Positions 34,526 through 43,855 of a stretch of 64,000 nucleotides of DNA are shown here, in pieces. The stretch lies in NCBI RefSeq assembly GCF_041893525.1, contig NZ_CP169068.1; one strand, given 5' to 3'. This stretch comes from Phaeobacter bryozoorum (GTDB lineage: Bacteria; Pseudomonadota; Alphaproteobacteria; Rhodobacterales; Rhodobacteraceae). Numbering within the stretch: position 1 is the stretch's first letter; each line of letters opens with the position of its first letter. The translations under genes were made by a program, and so were the position numbers. The notes under the pieces are model-generated. The model was given only the letters and a program-made list of their open reading frames with translations. It did no database searches and was not told where the DNA came from.

Positions 34526-35521
34526 ATGACCCTGATGAAATCCCTGATGAGCGCCGCGGCGGCCGTGGCGCTGACAGCGGGTGCCGCATTGGCAGAGCCT
34601 GCACTGATCTTTGATCTGGGCGGCAAGTTCGACAAATCGTTCAACGAAGCCGCCTTCACCGGCGCGCAGCGTTGGGCTGAGGAAACCGGCGAAAGCTTCC
34701 GCGAAATCGAACTGCAATCCGAAGCTCAGCGTGAGCAGGCCCTGCGTCGCTTTGCCGAAGCGGGCGCGAACCCGATCGTCATGGCCGGTTTTGCTTTTGC
34801 CGACGCTCTGGGCCAGGTTGCAGCCGACTACCCCGACACCAAATTCGTGATCATCGACATGGTTGTTGATGCGCCGAATGTGCGTTCTGTCGTCTTCAAC
34901 GAACATGAAGGCTCCTACCTTGTCGGTATGCTGGCGGCCAAAGCGTCCAAATCGGGAACAGTGGGCTTCATCGGCGGTATGGATATCCCGCTGATCCGCA
35001 AATTTGCCTGCGGCTACGCCGAGGGCGTGAAGGCCGCAAACCCGGACGCAACTGTGATCGCCAATATGACCGGCACCACCCCTGCGGCCTGGAATGACCC
35101 GGTCAAGGGCTCCGAACTGACGAAGGCGCAGATCAGCCAGGGCGCTGATGTTGTCTATGCAGCTGCGGGCGGCACTGGTGTTGGCGTACTGCAGACCGCC
35201 GCCGACGAAGGCATCCTGTCAATCGGTGTGGACAGCAACCAGAACCACCTGCACCCAGGCAAAGTTCTGACGTCCATGATGAAGCGGGTCGACAACGCTG
35301 TGTTTGAAGCCTTCTCCGACGGTCCTGACCTGGAAACCGGCTTCTCCGTCATGGGCCTGTCGAACGGCGGCGTCGGCTTTGCGGTTGACGATAACAACGC
35401 ATCGCTGATCACCGAAGAGATGCAGGCCGCCGCTGATGAAGCCGCAGCCAAGATCGCAACCGGCGAAATCACCGTGCATGACTACATGTCGGATGACAGC
35501 TGCCCGGCTCTATCCTTCTAA
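34526..35521 (+). CDS. BMP-family nucleoside-type ABC transporter binding protein
   Basis: This 331-residue protein belongs to the Bmp/Med family that binds purine nucleosides. The ATG at 34526, with GGGAG upstream, gives a signal peptide (SLMSAAAAVALTAGAALA, cleavage about residue 22). FDLGGKFDKSFNEAAF and DMVVDAPNVRSVVF are family features. It heads an operon with a double ATPase and two permeases. Two hairpins follow it, suggesting higher expression than the downstream genes. Confidence 0.92.
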   Translation: MTLMKSLMSAAAAVALTAGAALAEPALIFDLGGKFDKSFNEAAFTGAQRWAEETGESFREIELQSEAQREQALRRFAEAGANPIVMAGFAFADALGQVAADYPDTKFVIIDMVVDAPNVRSVVFNEHEGSYLVGMLAAKASKSGTVGFIGGMDIPLIRKFACGYAEGVKAANPDATVIANMTGTTPAAWNDPVKGSELTKAQISQGADVVYAAAGGTGVGVLQTAADEGILSIGVDSNQNHLHPGKVLTSMMKRVDNAVFEAFSDGPDLETGFSVMGLSNGGVGFAVDDNNASLITEEMQAAADEAAAKIATGEITVHDYMSDDSCPALSF

Positions 35522-35533
35522 GTACTGAACTGC

Positions 35534-35631
35534 CCCCCGGCCCACCGTGATCCTCTTGATGATTATGGTGGTGACCGGGGGTTTCATATTGCCCGGAGGC
35601 TGCGCCTTTGCCGCCTCCGGGTTTGGTTTTT
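35534..35631 (+). terminator. Two consecutive hairpins after the binding-protein gene
   Basis: CCCCCGG (about 35534-35540) pairs with CCGGGGG (35575-35581) and is followed by TTTCATATT. Then CCCGGAGGC (35592-35600) pairs with GCCTCCGGG (35613-35621), followed by TTTGGTTTTT. The second is a good Rho-independent terminator. Together they probably limit read-through into the ATPase and permease genes. Confidence 0.75.
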
Positions 35632-35720
35632 CCTAGGTTGGCCAAATTGCACATGTTAACCGCCGCTCGCTTCGGCGTGAATTTGTGCCAACCGATCCAG
35701 GATGAATAAGGGGAGCCCGA

Positions 35721-37250
35721 ATGACGGCACCAGCAATTGAACTAAAAGGCATCTCCAAGGCCTTTGGCCCCGTTCAGGCCAATAAGGATATCTCAATCCG
35801 TGTTTCCCCCGGCACGATCCATGGGATCATCGGCGAGAATGGCGCAGGCAAATCAACGCTGATGAGTATCCTGTACGGTTTTTACAAAGCCGATAAGGGT
35901 GAGGTCTGGATTTACGGGAAACGTACCGAGATTCCCGACAGCCAGGCGGCGATCTCGGCAGGGATCGGCATGGTATTCCAGCACTTCAAGCTGGTTGAGA
36001 ATTTCACGGTACTGGAGAACATCATCCTCGGCGCCGAGGATGGCAAACTGTTGAAGCCCTCTCTCAGCAAGGCCCGAAATTCGCTGAAAGACCTGGCAGC
36101 AGAATATGAGCTGAACGTTGATCCCGATGCCCGTATCGACGAAATCGGTGTCGGCATGCAGCAGCGTGTCGAGATCCTGAAGGCGCTATACCGCCAGGCC
36201 GATATTCTGATTCTGGACGAGCCGACAGGGGTTCTGACCCCGGCAGAGGCCGACCAGCTGTTCCGCATTCTGGACAGGCTGCGCGCCGAGGGCAAAACGA
36301 TCATCCTGATCACTCACAAACTGCGCGAAATCATGGAGTATACCGATACGGTGTCGGTGATGCGCCGCGGCCAGATGACCGCGACCGTGAAAACCGCTGA
36401 AACCAGCCCCGAACATCTGGCCGAACTGATGGTGGGACGCAAGGTGCTGCTGCGGGTGGACAAGGTTCCCGCCACTCCCGGCAAGCCGATCCTTGAGATC
36501 GAGAACCTCAGTGTTGTCGATGAGGCGGGCGTTGCGCGGGTTAAGAATATCGACCTGACCGTGCGTGCGGGAGAGATCCTTGGCATCGCCGGGGTGGCCG
36601 GCAACGGTCAATCCGAACTGATGGAGGTGCTCGGTGGCATGCGCGAAGGTCAGGGCACCATTCGTCTCAATGGATCGCCGCTGCCCCTGTCAGGTGCCGG
36701 ATCCGATGCCCGCGCCCGTCGCGCAGCACATGTGGCCCACGTTCCCGAAGACCGTCAGCGCGAAGGTCTGATCATGGACTTCCACGCTTGGGAAAACGTG
36801 GCGTTCGGCTATCATCACGCGCCCGAATACCAACGCGGCCTGTTAATGAACAATGCTGCGCTGCGCGCCGATACCGAGGCCAAGATGGCCAAGTTTGACG
36901 TACGCCCCCCGGACCCCTGGCTTGCGGCCAAGAATTTCTCCGGCGGCAATCAGCAGAAAATCGTTGTTGCCCGCGAAATCGAGCGCAACCCTGACCTGTT
37001 GCTGATTGGGCAGCCGACACGGGGCGTCGATATCGGCGCCATTGAGTTTATTCACAAGCAAATCGTCGAATTGCGCGATCAGGGCAAGGCGATCCTGCTG
37101 GTCTCGGTTGAACTGGAGGAAATCCTGTCACTCGCCGACCGTGTTGCAGTGATGTTTGACGGAATGATCATGGGCGAGCGCCCGGCCGATCAGACCGATG
37201 AGAAAGAGCTGGGCCTGTTGATGGCCGGTGTCGCGGGGGAGGCCGCGTAA
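35721..37250 (+). CDS. Nucleoside-type ABC transporter ATPase with two ABC domains
   Basis: The 509-residue protein has two ATPase halves. The first has Walker A GENGAGKST near residue 38 and LDEPTGVL. The second has a degenerate P-loop, GVAGNGQSEL (near residue 292), and FSGGNQQKIVVAREI near 410. This two-domain form is typical for BMP-family (NupA-like) and sugar importers. Its stop abuts the first permease ATG. Confidence 0.93.
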   Translation: MTAPAIELKGISKAFGPVQANKDISIRVSPGTIHGIIGENGAGKSTLMSILYGFYKADKGEVWIYGKRTEIPDSQAAISAGIGMVFQHFKLVENFTVLENIILGAEDGKLLKPSLSKARNSLKDLAAEYELNVDPDARIDEIGVGMQQRVEILKALYRQADILILDEPTGVLTPAEADQLFRILDRLRAEGKTIILITHKLREIMEYTDTVSVMRRGQMTATVKTAETSPEHLAELMVGRKVLLRVDKVPATPGKPILEIENLSVVDEAGVARVKNIDLTVRAGEILGIAGVAGNGQSELMEVLGGMREGQGTIRLNGSPLPLSGAGSDARARRAAHVAHVPEDRQREGLIMDFHAWENVAFGYHHAPEYQRGLLMNNAALRADTEAKMAKFDVRPPDPWLAAKNFSGGNQQKIVVAREIERNPDLLLIGQPTRGVDIGAIEFIHKQIVELRDQGKAILLVSVELEEILSLADRVAVMFDGMIMGERPADQTDEKELGLLMAGVAGEAA

Positions 37251-38345
37251 ATGGATAAAATGCCTAAATGGGCCGATGTCGTACTGATCCCGCTGATCAG
37301 CCTCGTATTGGCCGCTATTCTGTCTGCCTTGGTGATTCTTGGCATTGGCGAAGACCCGATTGCCGCCGTGAAGCTGATGGTTTCGGGCGCGCTTGGATCC
37401 ACTTATGGCTGGGGCTATACGCTCTATTATGCCACCAACTTCCTGTTCACGGGTCTGGCCGTTTCCGTGGCCTTCCACGCCCGGCTTTTCAACATCGGTG
37501 GTGAAGGTCAGGCGATGCTCGGTGGTTTGGGTGTGGCCCTCGTATGCCTTTATATTCCCTGGCCGCATTGGTCGCTGGCACTGATCTTTGCCAGCCTGGG
37601 TGCTGCCCTTTTTGGTGCGGCCTGGGCCGCGATCCCCGCCTATCTTCAGGCGAAGCGCGGCAGCCATATCGTGATCACCACAATCATGTTCAACTTTATT
37701 GCGGCGGCCGTTCTGAACTACGTGCTGGTCAATCTCCTGCGTCCAGAAGGTTCGATGGACCCGGCGACAGCCCGTTTTGCCGAAGCTGTCCACCTGCCGT
37801 CCTTGCATGAGCTCCTCGCACCTATCGGGATCGAGTTTTCCAAGGCGGCACCTGCCAATGTGAGCTTCCTCGTCGCGCTTGCTGCTTGCGTTGCGGTCTG
37901 GTTGCTGATCTGGCGTACCAAACTGGGCTACGAGATCCGGGCCTATGGCAACTCCGAATATGGCGCGCTTTACGCCGGAATCTCGCCGGTCAAGATCACC
38001 ATGATTGCGATGCTGATCTCTGGCGGTCTGGCGGGCATGATGGCCACCAACAATGTGATGGGCGAGGCCGAGCGCCTGGTATTGAACTCAACCGAGGGCG
38101 CCGGTTTCATCGGCATCGCCGTGGCACTCATGGGGCGCAGCCATCCCTTTGGCGTGTTTCTGGCCGCGATCCTGTTCGGGTTCCTCTATCAGGGCGGCGC
38201 GGAGCTGGCGCTATGGACCAGCATCCCGCGGGAACTGATCGTCGTCATTCAGGCACTGGTGATCCTATTCACAGGCGCGCTGGACAATATGGTACGAGGA
38301 CCGCTTGAACGGATCTTCCTTGCTCTGCGCCGGGGGAAAGCGTGA
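37251..38345 (+). CDS. Nucleoside-type ABC transporter permease 1
   Basis: This 364-residue permease of the BPD_transp_2 (branched-chain type) family has about eight to ten hydrophobic segments and the features FHARLFNIGGEGQAMLGGLG and NVMGEAERLVLNSTEGAGFIGIAVALMGR (outline, about residue 265). It begins directly after the ATPase stop and overlaps permease 2 by 4 nt. It imports purine nucleosides or related compounds by family similarity. Confidence 0.92.
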   Translation: MDKMPKWADVVLIPLISLVLAAILSALVILGIGEDPIAAVKLMVSGALGSTYGWGYTLYYATNFLFTGLAVSVAFHARLFNIGGEGQAMLGGLGVALVCLYIPWPHWSLALIFASLGAALFGAAWAAIPAYLQAKRGSHIVITTIMFNFIAAAVLNYVLVNLLRPEGSMDPATARFAEAVHLPSLHELLAPIGIEFSKAAPANVSFLVALAACVAVWLLIWRTKLGYEIRAYGNSEYGALYAGISPVKITMIAMLISGGLAGMMATNNVMGEAERLVLNSTEGAGFIGIAVALMGRSHPFGVFLAAILFGFLYQGGAELALWTSIPRELIVVIQALVILFTGALDNMVRGPLERIFLALRRGKA

Positions 38346-39310
38346 TGGATTTTCTGACTCTAATCCAGGTGCTCGACAGCACCGTTCGCCTCGCAACACC
38401 GCTGCTGCTGGCCTGTCTGGCTGGACTGTTCTCCGAACGGGCGGGGATCTTCGATATCGGCCTTGAAGGCAAAATGCTGATGGCCGCTTTCTTCTCGGCG
38501 GCGGTGGCTGCGACCACTGGCAATGTCTGGCTCGGCCTCCTGGCCGGTATCGCATCATCGCTGGTTCTCAGCGGCCTGCACGGGCTCGCCTCGATCACCT
38601 TCCGTGGCAACCAGCTGATCTCCGGTGTGGCGATCAACTTCCTTGCCGCAGGCATGACCGTACTGATCGCGCAGGACTGGTTCCAGCAGGGCGGGCGCAC
38701 ACCCTCGCTGTTCTCGGGCGGCCGATTTGAACCTCTCAGCCTGCCGTTTGCAGATGCGCTGGCGGATGTCCCTGTGTTGGGCCCGATCTATAGCGAGCTG
38801 CTTTCCGGTCACTCCGTGCTGGTCTACCTGGCGTTCCTCGCGGTGCCTGCTACCGCCTGGATCCTCTTTGGTACGCGCTTTGGCCTACGCCTGCGCGCGG
38901 TCGGGGAAAACCCCGCAGCTGTCGATACCGCCGGTGTGTCCGTGGTCGGTCTGCGCTATGCGGCGGTAATGATCTGTGGCCTGCTCTGCGGCATTGCCGG
39001 CGCCTATCTAGCAACAGCGCTACAGGCCGGGTTCGTAAAGGACATGACAGCCGGTCGCGGCTTTATCGCCCTGGCAGCGCTCATTTTCGCGAAATGGCGC
39101 CCCTGGCACGCGCTTGGTGCCTGCCTTCTGTTCGGCCTGCTTCAAGCGGTGGCCCTGCGTTTTCAGAACATCGAAATCGGCAACTTTGTGATTCCGGTGC
39201 AGATGATGGACGCCCTGCCCTACATCCTGACTGTGGTGATCCTGGCAGGCTTCGTCGGCAAGGCGGTTCCGCCCAAAGCCGGTGGAGAACCCTACGTAAA
39301 GGAGCGCTGA
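38342..39310 (+). CDS. Nucleoside-type ABC transporter permease 2
   Basis: The 322-residue second permease has the family pattern FSERAGIFDIGLEGKMLMAAF near residue 28 and DMTAGRGFIALAALIFAKWRPW near residue 230. It overlaps permease 1 by 4 nt. Together the two should form the membrane channel. A pair of strong hairpins follows its stop. Confidence 0.93.
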   Translation: MMDFLTLIQVLDSTVRLATPLLLACLAGLFSERAGIFDIGLEGKMLMAAFFSAAVAATTGNVWLGLLAGIASSLVLSGLHGLASITFRGNQLISGVAINFLAAGMTVLIAQDWFQQGGRTPSLFSGGRFEPLSLPFADALADVPVLGPIYSELLSGHSVLVYLAFLAVPATAWILFGTRFGLRLRAVGENPAAVDTAGVSVVGLRYAAVMICGLLCGIAGAYLATALQAGFVKDMTAGRGFIALAALIFAKWRPWHALGACLLFGLLQAVALRFQNIEIGNFVIPVQMMDALPYILTVVILAGFVGKAVPPKAGGEPYVKER

Positions 39311-39323
39311 TAGAGCCATCAAT

Positions 39324-39390
39324 TTGGTACAGCCCGCAGGGCTGTACCAAAGGCATCTGCAAGCGCCCGGCTCCGGCCGGGCGTTTGCCG
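39324..39390 (+). terminator. Double hairpin ending the nucleoside transporter operon
   Basis: A perfect 12-bp stem pairs TTGGTACAGCCC (39324-39335) with GGGCTGTACCAA (39339-39350) around a GCA loop. A second stem pairs GCAAGCGCCCGGC (39359-39371) with GCCGGGCGTTTGC (39376-39388), followed by CGTTTT. The second is a credible terminator. The rest of the 239-nt gap to the next gene shows no gene. Confidence 0.7.
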
Positions 39391-39549
39391 TTTTGACACA
39401 GCCAGAGTCAGACTTTTCGGAAACCAGTTCTCCCCATGCGAGTTCCGACCAACTTTCATAGGTCCAGTTTTTGCCCTAGCGTCAGTCCTGTTTTCTGCGG
39501 AGCGGCATCGGCAGTTGATTTTAGCCAATTGCTGCGCTCTAACACTGAT

Positions 39550-40473
39550 ATGCAGATTTATCTTCCCATCGCCGAAGTCTCGGTCAACGCATTCCTGCTG
39601 CTGGGGCTTGGCGGCATGGTCGGCATCCTGTCCGGCATGTTTGGTGTCGGTGGCGGCTTCCTGATGACACCGCTCCTGTTCTTCATCGGCATCCCGCCGG
39701 CAGTGGCCGTTGCCACCGAAGCCAATCAGATCGTGGCCTCCTCATTCTCCGGTGTTCTTGCTCATTTCAGGCGCCGAACCGTCGACATCAAGATGGGCCT
39801 GGTTCTTCAAGCGGGCGGTCTTTTCGGTGCGGCGCTTGGGGTTGTGGTCTTCAACTATCTCAAAGCATTGGGCCAGGTCGATCTGCTGGTAAAACTCTGT
39901 TACGTCGTCTTTCTTGGCGTTGTCGGCGGGCTGATGTTCATCGAAAGCCTGAATGCGATCCGCAAATCCAAAGCCTCCGCAGGTGGCGCCCCCGCGCCGC
40001 GTCGGCAGCGTGGCTGGGTCCATGCCCTGCCCTTCAAGATGCGGTTCCGCACATCCGGCCTCTATATCTCCGTGATTCCTCCCTTGCTGGTCGGTGTCGT
40101 CGTCGGCATCCTCGCGGCAATCATGGGTGTTGGTGGTGGCTTCATCATGGTGCCAGCCATGATCTACATCCTCGGGATGCCAACCAAGGTTGTGGTTGGT
40201 ACATCGCTGTTTCAGATCATTCTGGTCACCGCCTTTACCACGATGCTGCACGCCACCACGAATTATACCGTGGATATTGTTCTGGCGGTTCTATTGCTGA
40301 TCGGCGGGGTGATCGGTGCCCAGATCGGCACCCGGATCGGCGTCTATCTCAAGGCTGAACAGCTCCGCATTCTGTTGGCGCTGATGGTAATTATTGTCTG
40401 CGTCAAACTCGGGCTGGACCTGTTGCTGATGCCATCTGAGCTTTACTCGCTCGGCAGCGATGGAGGGCACTGA
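39550..40473 (+). CDS. TauE/SafE-family sulfite or organosulfonate exporter
   Basis: This 307-residue membrane protein has two repeats with the glycine-rich TauE signature, GILSGMFGVGGGFLMTPLL near residue 23 and GILAAIMGVGGGFIMVP near residue 190. Eight or so membrane segments are expected. I start at the ATG 39550, just before the first segment. It is likely to export sulfite, sulfonates or similar small anions. The next gene starts immediately after it, an arrangement repeated in related genomes. Confidence 0.88.
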   Translation: MQIYLPIAEVSVNAFLLLGLGGMVGILSGMFGVGGGFLMTPLLFFIGIPPAVAVATEANQIVASSFSGVLAHFRRRTVDIKMGLVLQAGGLFGAALGVVVFNYLKALGQVDLLVKLCYVVFLGVVGGLMFIESLNAIRKSKASAGGAPAPRRQRGWVHALPFKMRFRTSGLYISVIPPLLVGVVVGILAAIMGVGGGFIMVPAMIYILGMPTKVVVGTSLFQIILVTAFTTMLHATTNYTVDIVLAVLLLIGGVIGAQIGTRIGVYLKAEQLRILLALMVIIVCVKLGLDLLLMPSELYSLGSDGGH

Positions 40474-40474
40474 A

Positions 40475-41353
40475 ATGCTCCATCGCGTCATCAGGCAACG
40501 CCTCCGTCGCGAGCCGCAATCCCAGCCGGCCCGCGGCTCCGCGCGGCTCTGGATTGCATTCCTCCTGGTCCTGCCACTCGGGTCGATGGCCACCGCTCAG
40601 ACCTCCACCGATCCGGCAGATAGCGACCCTCCCGCTGGCCCGCGCGAGGAAGTCGTGCTCGGTCTGAGCCAAGACCGTGTTGCCATCACCGCCGACTTCG
40701 ACGGATCGGAAATCCTCGTCTTTGGGGCCGTGAAGCGGGAAGCCCCTATCCCGCAGGACGACCCTCTTCAGGTGATCGTCGCCGTATCCGGTCCGGCCTC
40801 GCCCGTGATGGTACGCCGCAAGGAGAAAAAGCTTGGGATCTGGGTCAACACCGACAGCGTGCTGGTAAACTCGGCACCGAGCTTCTACGCAGTTGCGACA
40901 AGCGCGCCGCTCTCTCAGGTGCTGAGCGATACTGAGGACCTGCGGTATCGAGTCTCCGTGGGGCGGGCCATCCGCTCGGTCGGTGCCGGAATGCACATCC
41001 GCGGGGCACAGAAATTCGCCGAAGCCGTGATCCGCATCCGGTCCGAGAACAATCTCTATTCTCTGCGGGAGAACACTGTCGCCGTCGATCAGCAAACGCT
41101 GTTTCGCACTGCGATCGAGATGCCCGCCGACCTGACCGAAGGGGCCTATCGGACCCGCATCCTGCTCACACGAGGCGGGTCGGTTGTCGCGCAGTACGAA
41201 ACCAGCATCGACGTGCGCAAAGTCGGGCTGGAACGGTTTCTTTACACACTTTCACGCGAACAGCCGTTTCTCTACGGCCTTATGTCACTGGCCATTGCAA
41301 TTGCCGCAGGTTGGGGTGCCTCTGCTGCCTTCCGCCTGCTGCGCAACAGCTGA
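40475..41353 (+). CDS. TIGR02186-type membrane-anchored protein, TauE partner
   Basis: The 292-residue protein fits the Alph_Pro_TM/TIGR02186 family. It has an N-terminal signal-like segment (about residues 24-42), a long periplasmic part with EEVVLGLSQDRVAITADFDGSEILVFGAVKRE in outline, and one C-terminal membrane helix before RLLRNS. I prefer the ATG at 40475 because GGAGGG lies seven bases before it; the ATG at 40460 overlaps the TauE gene. Its biochemical role is unknown; adjacency suggests it assists TauE. Confidence 0.82.
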   Translation: MLHRVIRQRLRREPQSQPARGSARLWIAFLLVLPLGSMATAQTSTDPADSDPPAGPREEVVLGLSQDRVAITADFDGSEILVFGAVKREAPIPQDDPLQVIVAVSGPASPVMVRRKEKKLGIWVNTDSVLVNSAPSFYAVATSAPLSQVLSDTEDLRYRVSVGRAIRSVGAGMHIRGAQKFAEAVIRIRSENNLYSLRENTVAVDQQTLFRTAIEMPADLTEGAYRTRILLTRGGSVVAQYETSIDVRKVGLERFLYTLSREQPFLYGLMSLAIAIAAGWGASAAFRLLRNS

Positions 41354-41452
41354 TGACCACGAACCAGATCCAGACCCAGACCGCCGCGCTACGCCCAACG
41401 GGCGTGGTGCCAGCTTGCTGGTGTCACAACGGGCGGGAGACCTCTGCAGTGA

Positions 41453-42211
41453 CTATCCACGCCCGATGTAAGGCATCTTAGTTGCCATCACGGTCATGAA
41501 TTGCACATTTGCCTCAGGCGGAAGATTTGCCATATGCAGCACCGACCGTGCAGCATCCTCAACGGCGAAGGTCTCCATCGCGCCCGCTGCCGGATCCGTC
41601 TCGGCCTGCCGGACGCTCAAATCCGCAACCATCGGCGTGCGTGCGTTGCCGATGTCAATTTGTCCGCAGGCAATATCAAACGGGCGCCCATCCAGCGACA
41701 GGCTACGGGTCAGCCCGGTGATCGCGGCTTTGGTCGCCGCATAGGGGACCGAATGTGGGCGCGGAACATGGGCTGCAATTGATCCGTTATTGATGATCCG
41801 CCCGCCCTGCGGGGCCTGCTGGCGCATCTGGCGAAAGGCCGCTCGGGCCGAAAGGAACATGCCGTTCAAGTTTACATTGACGGCTGCAAACCAATCCTCC
41901 AGCGCAATCTCATCAATCGTGCCGGAAGGGGTAAAGATGCCTGCATTGTTGAACAACACATCTAACCGCCCGGCCCGCTTTGCAAAGGTCTCCACGGCAC
42001 GATCGACAGCCTCAGCATCGGTGACATCCGCCGGCAAGACATGAGCCGTGTCGCGCCCCTGCGCCACGGCCTCCAGCGCCTTTGCGCGGCGGGCAAGCAG
42101 GCCCACCTGCCAACCTTCGTCCAGAAACAGCTCCGCCACGGCACGGCCGATACCGGAGCTGGCTCCGGTGATCAGGATCGTGCGTCTAGAATCTGGAGCT
42201 TGGATCGTCAT
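41453..42211 (-). CDS. Short-chain dehydrogenase/reductase (SDR)
   Basis: This 252-residue SDR has the NAD(P) motif GASSGIGRA near residue 16, NNAGIF near 88, the catalytic Ser in NGSIA near 138 and YAATK (Tyr, Lys) near residue 157. It reduces or oxidises an unknown carbonyl/alcohol. Its start overlaps the helicase stop by 4 nt, so the two are co-transcribed without an obvious functional link. Confidence 0.9.
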   Translation of the reverse strand: MTIQAPDSRRTILITGASSGIGRAVAELFLDEGWQVGLLARRAKALEAVAQGRDTAHVLPADVTDAEAVDRAVETFAKRAGRLDVLFNNAGIFTPSGTIDEIALEDWFAAVNVNLNGMFLSARAAFRQMRQQAPQGGRIINNGSIAAHVPRPHSVPYAATKAAITGLTRSLSLDGRPFDIACGQIDIGNARTPMVADLSVRQAETDPAAGAMETFAVEDAARSVLHMANLPPEANVQFMTVMATKMPYIGRG

Positions 42212-43746
42212 AGTGGGCTGTCCTCTTGCAGTTCCAGGGTCAGGGCGCCTACCGGCGCGGCCCGCAGGTCGTCCACCTGCAGAGGGCCTGTCGGCTTTGC
42301 CAGACGATTGCGCACCACCCAGATCAGGCGCTCCTGCGCCCGCGTAATGGCCACATAAGCAAGCCGCTTCCAGAGCGGTTGCCCGGCCTCCACCCGGCCC
42401 ATGCGCGCCGCGGCATAGATATCAGGCGCAAAAACCTGCGCCGTGGGCCATTGCGAGCCCTGCGCCTTGTGAATAGTGACGGCCGCCCCGTGCAGAAACG
42501 CCGCCCCCATACGCGCAGCAAATGGAATGAAGGGCTCTTCTTCATCCGGTTTTTCGATCTTCACGATAGAGGCCGCAGAGACCTGCGGGTCCTCTGCCCC
42601 CATGACGTGAAGGCGCGAAAATCCAGGCTTGCGACCCGGTCCGAGGTAGATGACCTGGGCCCCCTTGATCAGGCCGCGGGCTTCCAGATCCAGCCTTTTC
42701 TTGCGATGTTTCATCGGCAATTCGATTCCGTCGCAGATCAGCGGCTCGCCAGCCAGCAAACTGTCCTCCGGCGCACCGTGCACGTTACGAAACGCATTGA
42801 TCAGCCGAATCCGGGTGTTGTTGCGCCAGACCAGAACCGGAGAACGTGCCATCAGATCCACCTCGACCCGTTGCCCCCAGACGACGCGATCATCCTGGCG
42901 AGAGAGGTCCTCAACCATGCGCTCAAAATCCTCAAACCCGATGTTCGGATCAGCCAGAGCATGAGCGAGGTCCAGAATGGGATTGCCTGCCTCTTGGCGG
43001 TGAATGCGGTTGAGGATCAGTTTGCGCTCTTCTGGCAGCGTTTCAAAAACCATGGCACCGGATTGGTTCACCGGGGCGAGCTGTGCGGGATCGCCAAACA
43101 GCAATAATGTCGGGAAAATTTCCTGAAGGTCCTGGAACTGGCGGTCATCCAGCATCGAAGCTTCATCTATAAAGCCGATATCCAGCGGCTCCTCCCGCCG
43201 TTTCCAACCGGTGATGAAGTCAGATCCGCGCAGACCGGCAGCAGCCAACGCACCAGGGATCGACTTGTTGCGTTCATAAAACGCCTTCGCCCGCGCCAGG
43301 GCTTCTTCGGTTAACCCCTCAATTTCGGGTTCATCGCCACTACCCGCCAGCCATTCCGCTATCCGCTCATATTCCGGATCATAGACAGGCGTATAGAGGA
43401 TCCGGTGGATCGTAGTTGCGGGAACACCACGAAGGCGCAGCACGCTGGCGGCCTTGTTTGTGGGCGCGAGGATTGCGAGTGTGCGCCGGTCCTCATTCTT
43501 CTTGCGGCTCTCATAGTCGCCGGAAACAACCTCGACACCGGCCTTTTCCAACGCCTTATAGAGCTCCGCCAACAACAGCGTCTTACCAGATCCGGCCTTG
43601 CCAATAACCGCCATTGCGCCACCGTCACCGCGGGGCGGGTGAAGCAGATCGTCTTCGAGATCGACCCCTGCGTCACGAAGAAGACTGCTGACACGATCAA
43701 AAGCGACGGCCTGATCGTCGGAGAATTTAATGGGTGCTGCGCTCAT
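42208..43746 (-). CDS. RecD-like superfamily 1 DNA helicase
   Basis: The 512-residue protein has an SF1B helicase layout: Walker A GKAGSGKTLLLAELY near residue 50, motif II-like FIDEASML near residue 195, LFGDPAQLAPV just after, and a C-terminal UvrD-type part with TIHKAQGSQWP and YVAITRAQERL. It resembles stand-alone RecD/Dda-type helicases rather than the RecBCD subunit, since no recB or recC lies nearby. It unwinds DNA 5' to 3' by family. Confidence 0.88.
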   Translation of the reverse strand: MSAAPIKFSDDQAVAFDRVSSLLRDAGVDLEDDLLHPPRGDGGAMAVIGKAGSGKTLLLAELYKALEKAGVEVVSGDYESRKKNEDRRTLAILAPTNKAASVLRLRGVPATTIHRILYTPVYDPEYERIAEWLAGSGDEPEIEGLTEEALARAKAFYERNKSIPGALAAAGLRGSDFITGWKRREEPLDIGFIDEASMLDDRQFQDLQEIFPTLLLFGDPAQLAPVNQSGAMVFETLPEERKLILNRIHRQEAGNPILDLAHALADPNIGFEDFERMVEDLSRQDDRVVWGQRVEVDLMARSPVLVWRNNTRIRLINAFRNVHGAPEDSLLAGEPLICDGIELPMKHRKKRLDLEARGLIKGAQVIYLGPGRKPGFSRLHVMGAEDPQVSAASIVKIEKPDEEEPFIPFAARMGAAFLHGAAVTIHKAQGSQWPTAQVFAPDIYAAARMGRVEAGQPLWKRLAYVAITRAQERLIWVVRNRLAKPTGPLQVDDLRAAPVGALTLELQEDSPL

Positions 43747-43855
43747 TCGGCGACACTACAGCCGCCGGGCCGGCTGCACCAGAGCAGACGGCCCCACATC
43801 ATATCGTTTCAGCGCAGCTCGCCCTCCTTCAGCGCTATGCCCATCGACACCCTGT

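Noticed and set aside
34360..34614. An 84-codon frame overlapping the BMP binding-protein leader
   Set aside because: It runs out of frame through the signal peptide of the real gene and has no ribosome-binding site or motif.
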